Origin: Sphingomonas immobilis | GTDB lineage: Bacteria > Pseudomonadota > Alphaproteobacteria > Sphingomonadales > Sphingomonadaceae | Length of the DNA stretch: 64,000 nucleotides | Direction: 5' to 3' | Assembly (NCBI RefSeq): GCF_030580995.1 | Contig: NZ_JAUQSZ010000004.1 | Coordinates: 124,001 to 188,000 of the forward strand | In this document: positions 44,126 to 52,063 of the stretch, in pieces | Layout of the letters: the number at the start of each line of letters is the position of its first letter | Position numbering within the stretch: position 1 is the first letter of the stretch | Translations under genes and position numbers: made by a program | Notes under the pieces: generated by a model | Databases searched by the model: none | What the model was told of the DNA's origin: nothing | What the model saw: the letters and a program-made list of their open reading frames with translations, nothing else

Positions 44126-45184
44126 ATGACCACCGCCAAGGCTTATGCAGCGCAGAGCAAGACCGATGCGCTTGCCCCCTTCACCTTCGAACGCCGCGCG
44201 TTGCGCAGCGACGACGTCGCACTCGACATCCTCTACTGCGGCGTCTGCCATTCGGACCTGCACCAGGCGCGCAACGACTGGCACAATTCGATGTACCCCG
44301 TGGTGCCGGGGCATGAGATCATCGGCCGCGTCACCGCGATCGGCAGCGACGTGACCGGCATCGCGGTCGGCGATCTCGCCGCGATCGGCTGTATGGTCGA
44401 CAGCTGCATGGAATGCGGCGAATGTCATGACGATCTCGAACAATATTGCGCCAAGGGCTCGACGCTCACCTACAACGGCAAGGATCGCCGCGACGGATCG
44501 CTGACCTTCGGCGGCTATTCGGATCATATCGTCGCGCGCGACCATTTCGTCATCAAGCTGCCCGAGGGCCTCGATCCCGAGCGCGCTGCGCCGCTGCTGT
44601 GCGCCGGCATCACCACCTATTCGCCGCTCAAGCGCTGGAACGTCGGGCCGGGCACGCGCGTCGCGGTCGCGGGGCTCGGCGGGCTCGGCCATATGGGCGT
44701 GAAGCTCGCGGTCGGCCTCGGCGCGGAGGTGACGGTGCTCACAACCTCGCCGTCGAAGGCGGCAGACGCCACCGCGCTCGGTGCGCATCACGTGCTGATC
44801 ACCACCGATGCGGATGCGATGAAGGCGGCGACGCGCAGCTTCGACATGGTGCTCGACACGATTCCGGTGGCGCACGACGTCGGCCCCTATCTGCGCCTGC
44901 TCGCGCCGCGCGGCGTGCATGTCATCGTCGGGGCGATCGACATGCTGCCGCAGATCCACTCGGGCATGCTGCTCGGCGGGCAGAAGTCGCTCGCCGGATC
45001 GGCCATCGGCGGCATCGCCGAGACGGCGGAAATGCTCGCCTTCTGCGCCGAGAAGAACATCCTGCCCGATACCGAGACGATCGCCATCCAGGACATCAAT
45101 CATGCCTACGAACGGATGGAACGCAGCGACGTGAAGTACCGCTTCGTCATCGACATGGCCTCGCTCAAGGGCGCCGAGGCCTGA
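44126..45184 (+). CDS. Zinc-dependent alcohol dehydrogenase, cinnamyl-alcohol dehydrogenase (YahK) type
   Basis: Alcohol dehydrogenase of 352 residues. Catalytic zinc ligands are C41 and H63 with E64 (CGVCHSDLH, GHE). Structural zinc uses C94, C97, C100 and C108. The nucleotide motif is GLGGLGHMGVKLA. The subgroup reduces aldehydes or oxidises primary alcohols with broad specificity and usually NADP(H). ATG 44126 has AAGGAGAG upstream. It closes the rightward run that starts at the SDR of 41251. Confidence 0.93.
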   Translation: MTTAKAYAAQSKTDALAPFTFERRALRSDDVALDILYCGVCHSDLHQARNDWHNSMYPVVPGHEIIGRVTAIGSDVTGIAVGDLAAIGCMVDSCMECGECHDDLEQYCAKGSTLTYNGKDRRDGSLTFGGYSDHIVARDHFVIKLPEGLDPERAAPLLCAGITTYSPLKRWNVGPGTRVAVAGLGGLGHMGVKLAVGLGAEVTVLTTSPSKAADATALGAHHVLITTDADAMKAATRSFDMVLDTIPVAHDVGPYLRLLAPRGVHVIVGAIDMLPQIHSGMLLGGQKSLAGSAIGGIAETAEMLAFCAEKNILPDTETIAIQDINHAYERMERSDVKYRFVIDMASLKGAEA

Positions 45185-45224
45185 TACGCGAAGCCGCATT
45201 TGTAGCAGGACAGCGGGACCGGGC

Positions 45225-45935
45225 ATGGATATGCAGGCAGTGATGCCGCACGCACATGCCCGTCCCGCCCCGCCGCCGTTCGTCGAGGCCCGATCGCTGC
45301 CCGGCGATCCGGTGCTCGACGCGGCGGCGCGCTGCATCGAACGCAAGGGCTTCGACAACACCTCGCTGGAGGAGGTCGCGAGCGAATCCGGCGTGTCGCG
45401 CACGACGCTCTACCGGCGCTACGGCAATCGCGAATCGCTGTTCAAGGCGCTGCTGATCGCGCGCGCCGAGCCGTTCCGCGAATGGTCGCGCTGCATCTAT
45501 CTCGGCCCCGGCAGCGTCGCCGAGCGGATCGAGACGGTGCTTCTCCACGCCATTCTCGAAATGCAGCGCGTCGGCTGGCTCGATCGCACGCTGCACGCCG
45601 GCATGTCGGCGGCGGCGATCCGGCTGTTCAAGGCGAGCCACGCGCACGGCGCGGAGACCGCGCTCGCGCCGCTCCTGTCCTCCGTCATGGATGAGCAGGC
45701 GGCGAGCGACGCGCGCGTGACCGTCGCCGAACTGATCGACTGGACCGCCGACCAGATGATCGTGCTGGCCAGCGCCGCGCCGTGGGACGAAGAGACGCTG
45801 CGCGGGCGGCTCCGCTATTTCGTGATGCCGGTGCTGGTGCCGCGCAGGCGGCCCGCGCCCGACGACAGCCGGCTGGCCGGGATCGAGGCGCGGCTGGATG
45901 CGCTGCTCGCGCGCGGCGATAAGGACAAGCCATGA
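45225..45935 (+). CDS. TetR/AcrR family transcriptional regulator
   Basis: Regulator of 236 residues. About 30 Pro/Ala-rich residues precede the helix-turn-helix: LDAAARCIERKGFDNTSLEEVASESGVSRTTLYRRYGNRESLF. The C-terminal effector half has VLLHAILEMQRVGWLDRTLHAG. The start may be later than ATG 45225. It overlaps the hydratase at 45932 (ATGA), so it probably controls its own operon and the neighbours. Confidence 0.9.
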   Translation: MDMQAVMPHAHARPAPPPFVEARSLPGDPVLDAAARCIERKGFDNTSLEEVASESGVSRTTLYRRYGNRESLFKALLIARAEPFREWSRCIYLGPGSVAERIETVLLHAILEMQRVGWLDRTLHAGMSAAAIRLFKASHAHGAETALAPLLSSVMDEQAASDARVTVAELIDWTADQMIVLASAAPWDEETLRGRLRYFVMPVLVPRRRPAPDDSRLAGIEARLDALLARGDKDKP

Positions 45936-46717
45936 CCTATGACCATATTCTCTTCGCGATCGAGGACTCGGTCGCGACGCTGACGATCAACCGCCCGCAG
46001 GTGCTCAACGCGCTCTCGCAGCAGAGCCTGGACGAAATGACCGATGCGCTCGATCGCACCCGTGACGAGGGCGCGCGTGTTTTGCTGATCACCGGCGCGG
46101 GGCGCGCCTTCTGCTCGGGTGCCGATCTAACGCCCGGCAAGGGCAGCGGCGCGACCCGGCAGGACATGGGCCGGGGGTTGGAAACCGGTTTCAACCCGCT
46201 GCTGGAGCGGATCGCGCGGTTGCCGGTGCCGGTCGTCACCGCCGTCAACGGTGCGGCGGCGGGCGGCGGCTGCGGCTATGCGCTGGCGGGCGATATCGTC
46301 ATCGCCGGCGCGTCCGCCTATTTCCTTCAGCCTTTCGCCAATATCGGGCTGGTGCCCGATGTCGGTGCGACCTGGCTGCTGCCGCGCCTGATCGGCCGCG
46401 CGCGCGCCACGCAGATGATGATGCTGGGGGAACGCATCCCCGCCGCCACCGCGCTCGAATGGGGCATGGTCTATCAGGTGGTCGAGGACGCGGTGCTGAT
46501 GGAGACCGCGCGCGCGATGGCAACGCGGCTGGCGGCGGGGCCGACCATATCCTACGGCCTGATGCGCGAAGGCATCGCGCGGGCGGCGGCGATGACGCTG
46601 ACCGACACGCTGGCGATGGAGCGCGTGAACCAGCGCACGGCGGGCCGCACTGCCGATCATGCCGAAGGCGTCGCCGCGTTCCTGGAGAAGCGCAAGCCGG
46701 TGTTCCAGGGGCGCTGA
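45932..46717 (+). CDS. Enoyl-CoA isomerase (PaaG-like) / hydratase family protein
   Basis: Crotonase-fold protein of 261 residues. FCSGADLTPGKGSG and NGAAAGGGCGYALAGD form the oxyanion hole; NIGLVPDVGATWLLPRLIG carries Asp at the position used by PaaG epoxyphenylacetyl-CoA isomerase. A double-bond or epoxide isomerase is therefore more likely than a hydratase. It is coupled to the TetR gene. It ends 4 bases before the convergent CoA ligase. Confidence 0.88.
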   Translation: MTYDHILFAIEDSVATLTINRPQVLNALSQQSLDEMTDALDRTRDEGARVLLITGAGRAFCSGADLTPGKGSGATRQDMGRGLETGFNPLLERIARLPVPVVTAVNGAAAGGGCGYALAGDIVIAGASAYFLQPFANIGLVPDVGATWLLPRLIGRARATQMMMLGERIPAATALEWGMVYQVVEDAVLMETARAMATRLAAGPTISYGLMREGIARAAAMTLTDTLAMERVNQRTAGRTADHAEGVAAFLEKRKPVFQGR

Positions 46718-46721
46718 CGCG

Positions 46722-48281
46722 CTAGACGATGCGCGTGGCGTGGCCCTGCCAGTAGCGGTCGCGGATCACGCGCTTGTAGAGTTTGCCGGTCTCGTGGCGC
46801 GGCAGGGCGGGATCGAAATCGATCGAGCGCGGGCATTTGAGGCCGCTCAGCCGCTGCCGGCAATAGCCGATCAGCTCCTCGGCCAGCGCCGGGCCGGCGT
46901 CGCTCCAGTCGCGCGGCTGGACGACGGCCTTCACCTCCTCGCCCATCTCATCGTTGGGCACGCCGAACACCGCGACGTCGCCGACCTTGGGATGGACGGC
47001 GAGGAGGTTCTCGACCTCCTGCGGGTAGATGTTGACCCCGCCCGAGATGATCATGAAGCTCTTGCGGTCGGTGAGGTAGAGATAGCCGGCGGCGTCGACA
47101 TAGCCGATGTCGCCGATCGTCGACCAGCCGGGCTGCGTCGGGTGGCGCGATTCGGCGGTCTTTTCGGGATCGTTCCAATATTCGAACGGCTCGCCAGCGC
47201 CTTCGAAATAGATCGTGCCGGCGCTTCCGGCGGGCAGCTCGATCCCGTCCTCGCCGCAGATGTGCAGCACGCCGGTGTCGACGCGGCCGACCGAGCCCGG
47301 CCGTTCGAGCCATTGCTGCGACGTGGTGGTGGTCGTCCCGTTGCTCTCCGAGCTCGAATAATATTCGTGGATGATCGGGCCAAGCCAGTCGATCATGCCG
47401 CGCTTCACCTCGATCGGGCACGGCGCGGCGGCATGCATCACGCAGGTGAGCGACGACAGATCATGCGCGGCGCGCTCCTCCGCGCTCAGCCGCAGCAGGC
47501 GCAGGAACATGGTCGGCACCATCTGCGTGCAGGTGACGCGGTAGCGCTCGATGGCGGCGAGCGTACCCTCGGGGGTGAAGTGATCGAGCATCACCACCGT
47601 GCCGCCGAGCCGCTGCACCGCGGTTGAAAAGGCCAGCGGCGCGGCGTGGTAGAAGGGCGCGGGAGACAGATAGACAGTGGCGGCGGTGCCGCCGTAGAGC
47701 CGCTGCATGCGTTCGGCGATCGGGTTCGGGCCGATCGCGGGCCCGCCTTCGAGCGCGACGCGAATGCCCTTGGGCCGCCCGGTCGTGCCGGAGGAATAGC
47801 ACATATAGCGCCCGGCGGTCTCATCGGCGATCGGCGACGCGGGATACGGCGCGATCGCCGCCGACCAGCTATCCGCGCCCGCCACCGGCGTGTCGGCCCA
47901 CAGCACTGTCGCGAGCGCGGGGCAGTCGGCGCGCGGCCCCTCCATGAACGCCGCGATCGCGCCGATCGCATCGCTGGTCAGCAGCAGCTTCGCACCGCAA
48001 TCGGCGACGATATAGGCCGCCTCGTCGGCGGTCAGCCGCGTCGAGACGGGGGTGATGTACAGCCCCGCGCGCTGCGCCGCCCAGAAGATCTCGAAATAGC
48101 GTAGCGTATTGGGCAGCCACGCGGCGACCGTATCGCCGGGAACGATACCCAGTTTTCGGAACAGATGCGCCGCGCGGTTCGCCGTGGCCTCGAGCTGCGC
48201 ATAGGTCAGCGTCTCGCCGGTTTCCGCGAGGATCGCGGCAGGCTTGTCGGGATGCGCTGCGGCGTGGAGTCGTGGGTGCAT
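46722..48281 (-). CDS. Acyl-CoA synthetase (AMP-forming)
   Basis: Ligase of 519 residues. It shows YSSGTTGRPKGIRVALEGG, EYYSSSESNG in place of the usual YG-x-TE, and C-terminal ETGKLYKRVIR with the catalytic Lys. ATG 48281 (MHPRLHA) has GAAGGATC upstream; a longer frame to 48308 lacks one. It shares many stretches with the ligase at 18281-19843 and is probably its paralog acting on a related acid. It follows an SDR in the same orientation, 69 bases apart. Confidence 0.92.
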   Translation of the reverse strand: MHPRLHAAAHPDKPAAILAETGETLTYAQLEATANRAAHLFRKLGIVPGDTVAAWLPNTLRYFEIFWAAQRAGLYITPVSTRLTADEAAYIVADCGAKLLLTSDAIGAIAAFMEGPRADCPALATVLWADTPVAGADSWSAAIAPYPASPIADETAGRYMCYSSGTTGRPKGIRVALEGGPAIGPNPIAERMQRLYGGTAATVYLSPAPFYHAAPLAFSTAVQRLGGTVVMLDHFTPEGTLAAIERYRVTCTQMVPTMFLRLLRLSAEERAAHDLSSLTCVMHAAAPCPIEVKRGMIDWLGPIIHEYYSSSESNGTTTTTSQQWLERPGSVGRVDTGVLHICGEDGIELPAGSAGTIYFEGAGEPFEYWNDPEKTAESRHPTQPGWSTIGDIGYVDAAGYLYLTDRKSFMIISGGVNIYPQEVENLLAVHPKVGDVAVFGVPNDEMGEEVKAVVQPRDWSDAGPALAEELIGYCRQRLSGLKCPRSIDFDPALPRHETGKLYKRVIRDRYWQGHATRIV

Positions 48282-48350
48282 GATCGATCCTTCGGGAACG
48301 CCCGGCATACGATCGGCACGCCGCGGCGCAAGGCAGAGGGCGCGGCGCGG

Positions 48351-49136
48351 TCAGCTGTCGACCGTGCCGCGGCCGCCGCCGACGGGGATCGTGACGCCCG
48401 ACAGCCACGCGCCCGCGCGCGACGACAGGAAGATCACCGCGCCCGCGATGTCCTCGGTCGTGCCGGTGCGCAGGCCGAGCGGCGAGGCGATGTTCGCCAT
48501 CTCCTCGGGGTTGTCGAAGTCCGCGATCGTCGCGGTCATCTTCGAGGGGAAGAAGCCCGGTGCGATGGTGTTGACGCTGATATGCTCGCCCGCGAGGAAC
48601 TTGCCGAGATGGCGGCCCATGTGGATGAGGCCCGCCTTGGTCGCCGAATAGGGATAGCTCTCCCACACCGGCACTTTCAGCCCGTCGATCGAGGCGATGT
48701 TGATGACGCGCGCCGGATCCTCGATGCTGGCACCCTTGCGCAACGCGGGCAGCAGCGCGCGCGTCAGGTCGAACGGCGCGAGCAGGTTGAGCTTGAGCAC
48801 CTTGTCGAAGCCGTCGCGCGGAAATTCGTCGATCGGCGCGCCCCAGGTGGTGCCGGCATTGTTGACGAGGATGTTGAGCGGCCCGGCGGCGTTGACCTGT
48901 TCCGCCACGGTGGCGATGCCCTCCGCCGTGCCGAGATCGGCGGCGATCGCGACGACCTCTCCGAACGCCGACAGCGTGTCCGCCGCCGCCTGGATACCGG
49001 CCGGCTTGCGCGAGACGATGAACACCTTGCACCCGGCCCGCGCCAGCCCCTCCGCGATCATGTAACCGATCCCGCCGGAGCCTCCGGTCACCAATGCGGT
49101 TTTTCCGGTCACGTCGAACAACCTGTCGATATCCAT
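48351..49136 (-). CDS. Short-chain dehydrogenase/reductase
   Basis: SDR of 261 residues. It shows TGGSGGIG, NNAGTTWG, NIASIDG and YSATKAG. SRKP at the end of beta-2 (Arg/Lys) suggests NADP(H). ATG 49136 has GGAAGAGGCG upstream; the longer frame to 49181 has no ribosome site. It lies upstream of a CoA ligase and may supply or consume its acid's precursor alcohol or ketone. Confidence 0.9.
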   Translation of the reverse strand: MDIDRLFDVTGKTALVTGGSGGIGYMIAEGLARAGCKVFIVSRKPAGIQAAADTLSAFGEVVAIAADLGTAEGIATVAEQVNAAGPLNILVNNAGTTWGAPIDEFPRDGFDKVLKLNLLAPFDLTRALLPALRKGASIEDPARVINIASIDGLKVPVWESYPYSATKAGLIHMGRHLGKFLAGEHISVNTIAPGFFPSKMTATIADFDNPEEMANIASPLGLRTGTTEDIAGAVIFLSSRAGAWLSGVTIPVGGGRGTVDS

Positions 49137-49272
49137 AGCGTCGCCTCTTCCGATCACGTTCGTTCGCCAACAACCCGACATCGCTAGCTAGGTCAACCTT
49201 CCAACAACTATCGACACCCAATACACCACAAGATACCGAGCTTACTTAGTATACTTTCTCCGTAAATGCTGC

Positions 49273-49302
49273 TTGACTTAATTTCCGAAGCGGCCCTATC
49301 CT
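49273..49302 (+). promoter_or_regulatory. Promoter upstream of the TonB receptor at 49378
   Basis: TTGACT (49273-49278) and TATCCT (49297-49302) are 18 bases apart in the 241-bp gap 49137-49377. CTTAGTATACTTTC about 30 bases earlier resembles the GGTATAC core of the palindrome at 41185-41200. The gap also holds GCTAGCTAGGTC near 49183-49195. No gene is evident in it. Confidence 0.45.
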
Positions 49303-49377
49303 TTCGGTCGCACCGTGCGAACACGGGCGAGAATATGCGGGCCTGCAAAAGGCGCGTACCATTGGGGAGGGGATCAG

Positions 49378-51912
49378 ATGAAGGGCATTCGCCGCTTTTC
49401 GTATTACTTTGGTGCGCTTTGCTGCGGTACCGCGCTGACTGGCGTCGCTTCGGCGAATGACTTGCCGCAATCGCCGCCGCCGCCTTCACCAACGCCGGTC
49501 GCTGCCGCACAACCCGTGGAAGGCGGCATCGACGACATCATCGTGACCGCGCGCAAACGCGCCGAGTCGCTGCAGCGCGTCCCTGTCGCGATCACCGCCG
49601 CATCGGGCGAGCAGCTTGCGCAGGCCGGCGTCACCAGCCTGGCCGATATCGGCCGCGCGGTGCCGGGGCTGAAGCCGCAGCCGCACCCGTCCGCCGCCTC
49701 GATCGTGCAGTTCAACCTGCGCGGCCAGGGTGCCAGCGACGTGCTGCTGACGGTCGACCAGGCGGTCGGCATCTATCTCGACGGCGTCTATGTCGCGCGT
49801 GCGCGCGGCTTGAACGGGGCGTTCTTCGACGTCGAGCGGCTCGAAGTGCTGAAGGGACCGCAGGGCACACTCTACGGCCGCAACACGACGGGCGGCGCGG
49901 TCAACATCCTGACCAAGAATGCCGACTTCAACGGCATCCACGGCTTCGTCGGCATGGATGCCGGGCAATATAACCTCATTGCCGGGCGCGCGGCGGTCAA
50001 CATCCCGCTGATCAACGACGTGCTCGCGGTGCGCATCGCCGCGCAGAAGACCTATCGCGAGGGCTTCGGCCGCTCCGCGATCACCAACCAGGATCTCGGG
50101 CAGGACCGCAACCAGTTCATCGGACGCGCCTCGTTCCTGTTCACCCCCAGCGACAAGTTCACCGCTACGCTGAAGGCGGAATATTATCAGTCGCGCGAGA
50201 ATGGCACGCTCAATACGCCGATCTATTTCATACCGTCGGGCACGCTGGCGATCGAGGCTGCGGTGGAGCGCGGCGGCGGACCTTTCCTCGGCGTCGCGTC
50301 ATTCGCCAACCCGACGTTCCTTGCCGCCTACAACGCCGCGCAGGCCGATCTCGCGCGGATGACCGCGCTTGGCCGCGCCGATCCCTATACGACCTTCACC
50401 GATTACCGGCAGGACGATTTCAATACGGTCAAGACCATCGGCCTGACGATGCGCTACGAGCTGACCGACAATTTCGCGATCAAATCGGTGACGGGCTATC
50501 GCACCTTCTTCACCGATCAGCATTTCGATCTCGACGGCACCTATTACGACGGCCTCGAAGTGGGTCTGGGCTCGGGCGGCATCCCGATCGCTTCGGGCAA
50601 GCCCGGCGGGCTGGTCAACAATTTCCCGATCGCCAACCCGCATGAACAGACCGACGATTTCTTCTCGCAGGAACTCAACTTCGAGATCACCGGCGTCGAC
50701 GACCGGCTCAACCTGCTGCTGGGCGGCTTCTACAGCAACGAGAAGGGTCGCGACCTGCAGGTCGCGCGCGCCTTCCCGGCGCTGACCGGCATCATCTTCT
50801 TCAACGACGGCTATGAGGTGATCAACAAGAGTTGGTCGGTGTTCGCGCAGGGCGACTTCAAGATCACCGACACGGTTTCGATCACCGGCGGCGTGCGCTA
50901 CACCGAAGAGCAGAAGGCGCTGGTCTCGCGGCTCGCCAACTACGTGCCCGCAACCGGCAACTACATCTGCGGCACCGGCGTCACCGGGCCCGGCGGGGCG
51001 GCGCTGGTCACCACCAATACCGCCAATTGCCAGAGCACGAACGCGCGCGAGTTCACCGGCGTAACCTATCTCGCCAGCATCAACTGGCAGGTCACGCCCG
51101 ACATCCTCGCCTATGCCAAGACGGCGCGCGGCTTCCGTGGCGGCGCGTTCCAGCTCCGCTCGCCGACGATCGCACCGGCGGGGCCGGAAACCGCGACCGA
51201 TTACGAAGTGGGCATCAAATCCGATCTGTTCGGCCGCCACGTCCGCTTCAACGCGGCGGCGTACATGACCAAATACAACAACAAACAGGAATCGATCATC
51301 GTCACCACGCCGTCCGGCGCGCTGGCGACGGTGATCCAGAACGCCGCCAATGCGACGCTGAAGGGTTTCGAGGCCGAGCTGACGGTGCGGCCCACCACCG
51401 GGCTGACGATCGGCGGCAACCTGACGTACATCGAGGGCAAGTACGACAGCTTCCCCGGCGCGCTGCCGATCCAGGGCGGCGCGGCGGTGGATGCGACGGG
51501 CGAGCGCTTCTCGCTGCCGCCGTGGAGCTATGCGATCAACGCGCGCTACGAATTCCCGGTCGGGCCAGGCGTGGTCGGGATCGAGGGCGACTGGGCGTTC
51601 ACCGCGGGCGCGCGCCCGCCGGCGCGCCTCGTCAACCCGAACCTGCCGGCGTCGGTGGTCGATGCCACGGTCGCGAACGTCAACGGCGGCTCCTACGCCA
51701 ACGGGCGGGCGGCGCTGGGGCTGCTCAACGCCCGCATCAACTACAACATCAAGGACGTCGGGCTCGACGTGGCATTCTTCGTCACCAATTTGCTTGATAA
51801 GAAGTATTATTATTCAGGCATCGATCCCAGCTCAAGCGGCATGTTCGTCGGCATCGCCGGCGCGCCGCGGATGTGGGGCTTCACGCTGACCAAGAAGTTC
51901 GGCGGCGAATAA
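49378..51912 (+). CDS. TonB-dependent receptor
   Basis: Outer-membrane receptor of 844 residues. A signal peptide ends about residue 26 (ALTGVASA). A Pro-rich stretch follows, with TonB box DIIVTAR at 53-59. The plug has VPVAITAASGEQL, LRGQGASDVLLTVDQAVGIYLDGVY and VLKGPQGTLYGRNTTGGAVN. The barrel ends LTKKFGGE rather than in an aromatic residue. ATG 49378 follows GGGGAGGGGATCAG. A strong terminator lies just downstream. Importer of a hydrophobic substrate is likely. Confidence 0.95.
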   Translation: MKGIRRFSYYFGALCCGTALTGVASANDLPQSPPPPSPTPVAAAQPVEGGIDDIIVTARKRAESLQRVPVAITAASGEQLAQAGVTSLADIGRAVPGLKPQPHPSAASIVQFNLRGQGASDVLLTVDQAVGIYLDGVYVARARGLNGAFFDVERLEVLKGPQGTLYGRNTTGGAVNILTKNADFNGIHGFVGMDAGQYNLIAGRAAVNIPLINDVLAVRIAAQKTYREGFGRSAITNQDLGQDRNQFIGRASFLFTPSDKFTATLKAEYYQSRENGTLNTPIYFIPSGTLAIEAAVERGGGPFLGVASFANPTFLAAYNAAQADLARMTALGRADPYTTFTDYRQDDFNTVKTIGLTMRYELTDNFAIKSVTGYRTFFTDQHFDLDGTYYDGLEVGLGSGGIPIASGKPGGLVNNFPIANPHEQTDDFFSQELNFEITGVDDRLNLLLGGFYSNEKGRDLQVARAFPALTGIIFFNDGYEVINKSWSVFAQGDFKITDTVSITGGVRYTEEQKALVSRLANYVPATGNYICGTGVTGPGGAALVTTNTANCQSTNAREFTGVTYLASINWQVTPDILAYAKTARGFRGGAFQLRSPTIAPAGPETATDYEVGIKSDLFGRHVRFNAAAYMTKYNNKQESIIVTTPSGALATVIQNAANATLKGFEAELTVRPTTGLTIGGNLTYIEGKYDSFPGALPIQGGAAVDATGERFSLPPWSYAINARYEFPVGPGVVGIEGDWAFTAGARPPARLVNPNLPASVVDATVANVNGGSYANGRAALGLLNARINYNIKDVGLDVAFFVTNLLDKKYYYSGIDPSSSGMFVGIAGAPRMWGFTLTKKFGGE

Positions 51913-51936
51913 CCCGCCTGCCGGAACGCCTCACCA

Positions 51937-51969
51937 GCCGGGCCGCGCCACCGCGCGGCCCGGCTTTTT
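51937..51969 (+). terminator. Rho-independent terminator of the TonB receptor at 49378-51912
   Basis: A perfect 11-base GC stem (51937-51947 with 51954-51964), a 6-base loop and TTTTT, 24 bases after the stop codon. Confidence 0.85.
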
Positions 51970-52008
51970 CATGCGCGCGTATCGCCACGCCCGATCCCCG
52001 CCGCTCAT

Positions 52009-52036
52009 AAAAAAGGGGGCGCCCGAAGGCACCCCC
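52009..52036 (-). terminator. Rho-independent terminator of the TonB receptor at 52064-54595
   Basis: On the minus strand a GGGGGTGCC / GGCGCCCCC stem closes on a TTCG tetraloop and is followed by TTTTTT. It lies 27 bases after the receptor stop. The TTCG loop and T6 run make this a textbook terminator. Confidence 0.9.
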
Positions 52037-52063
52037 TGTCGAACGATATATCCGCGGCGCGGA

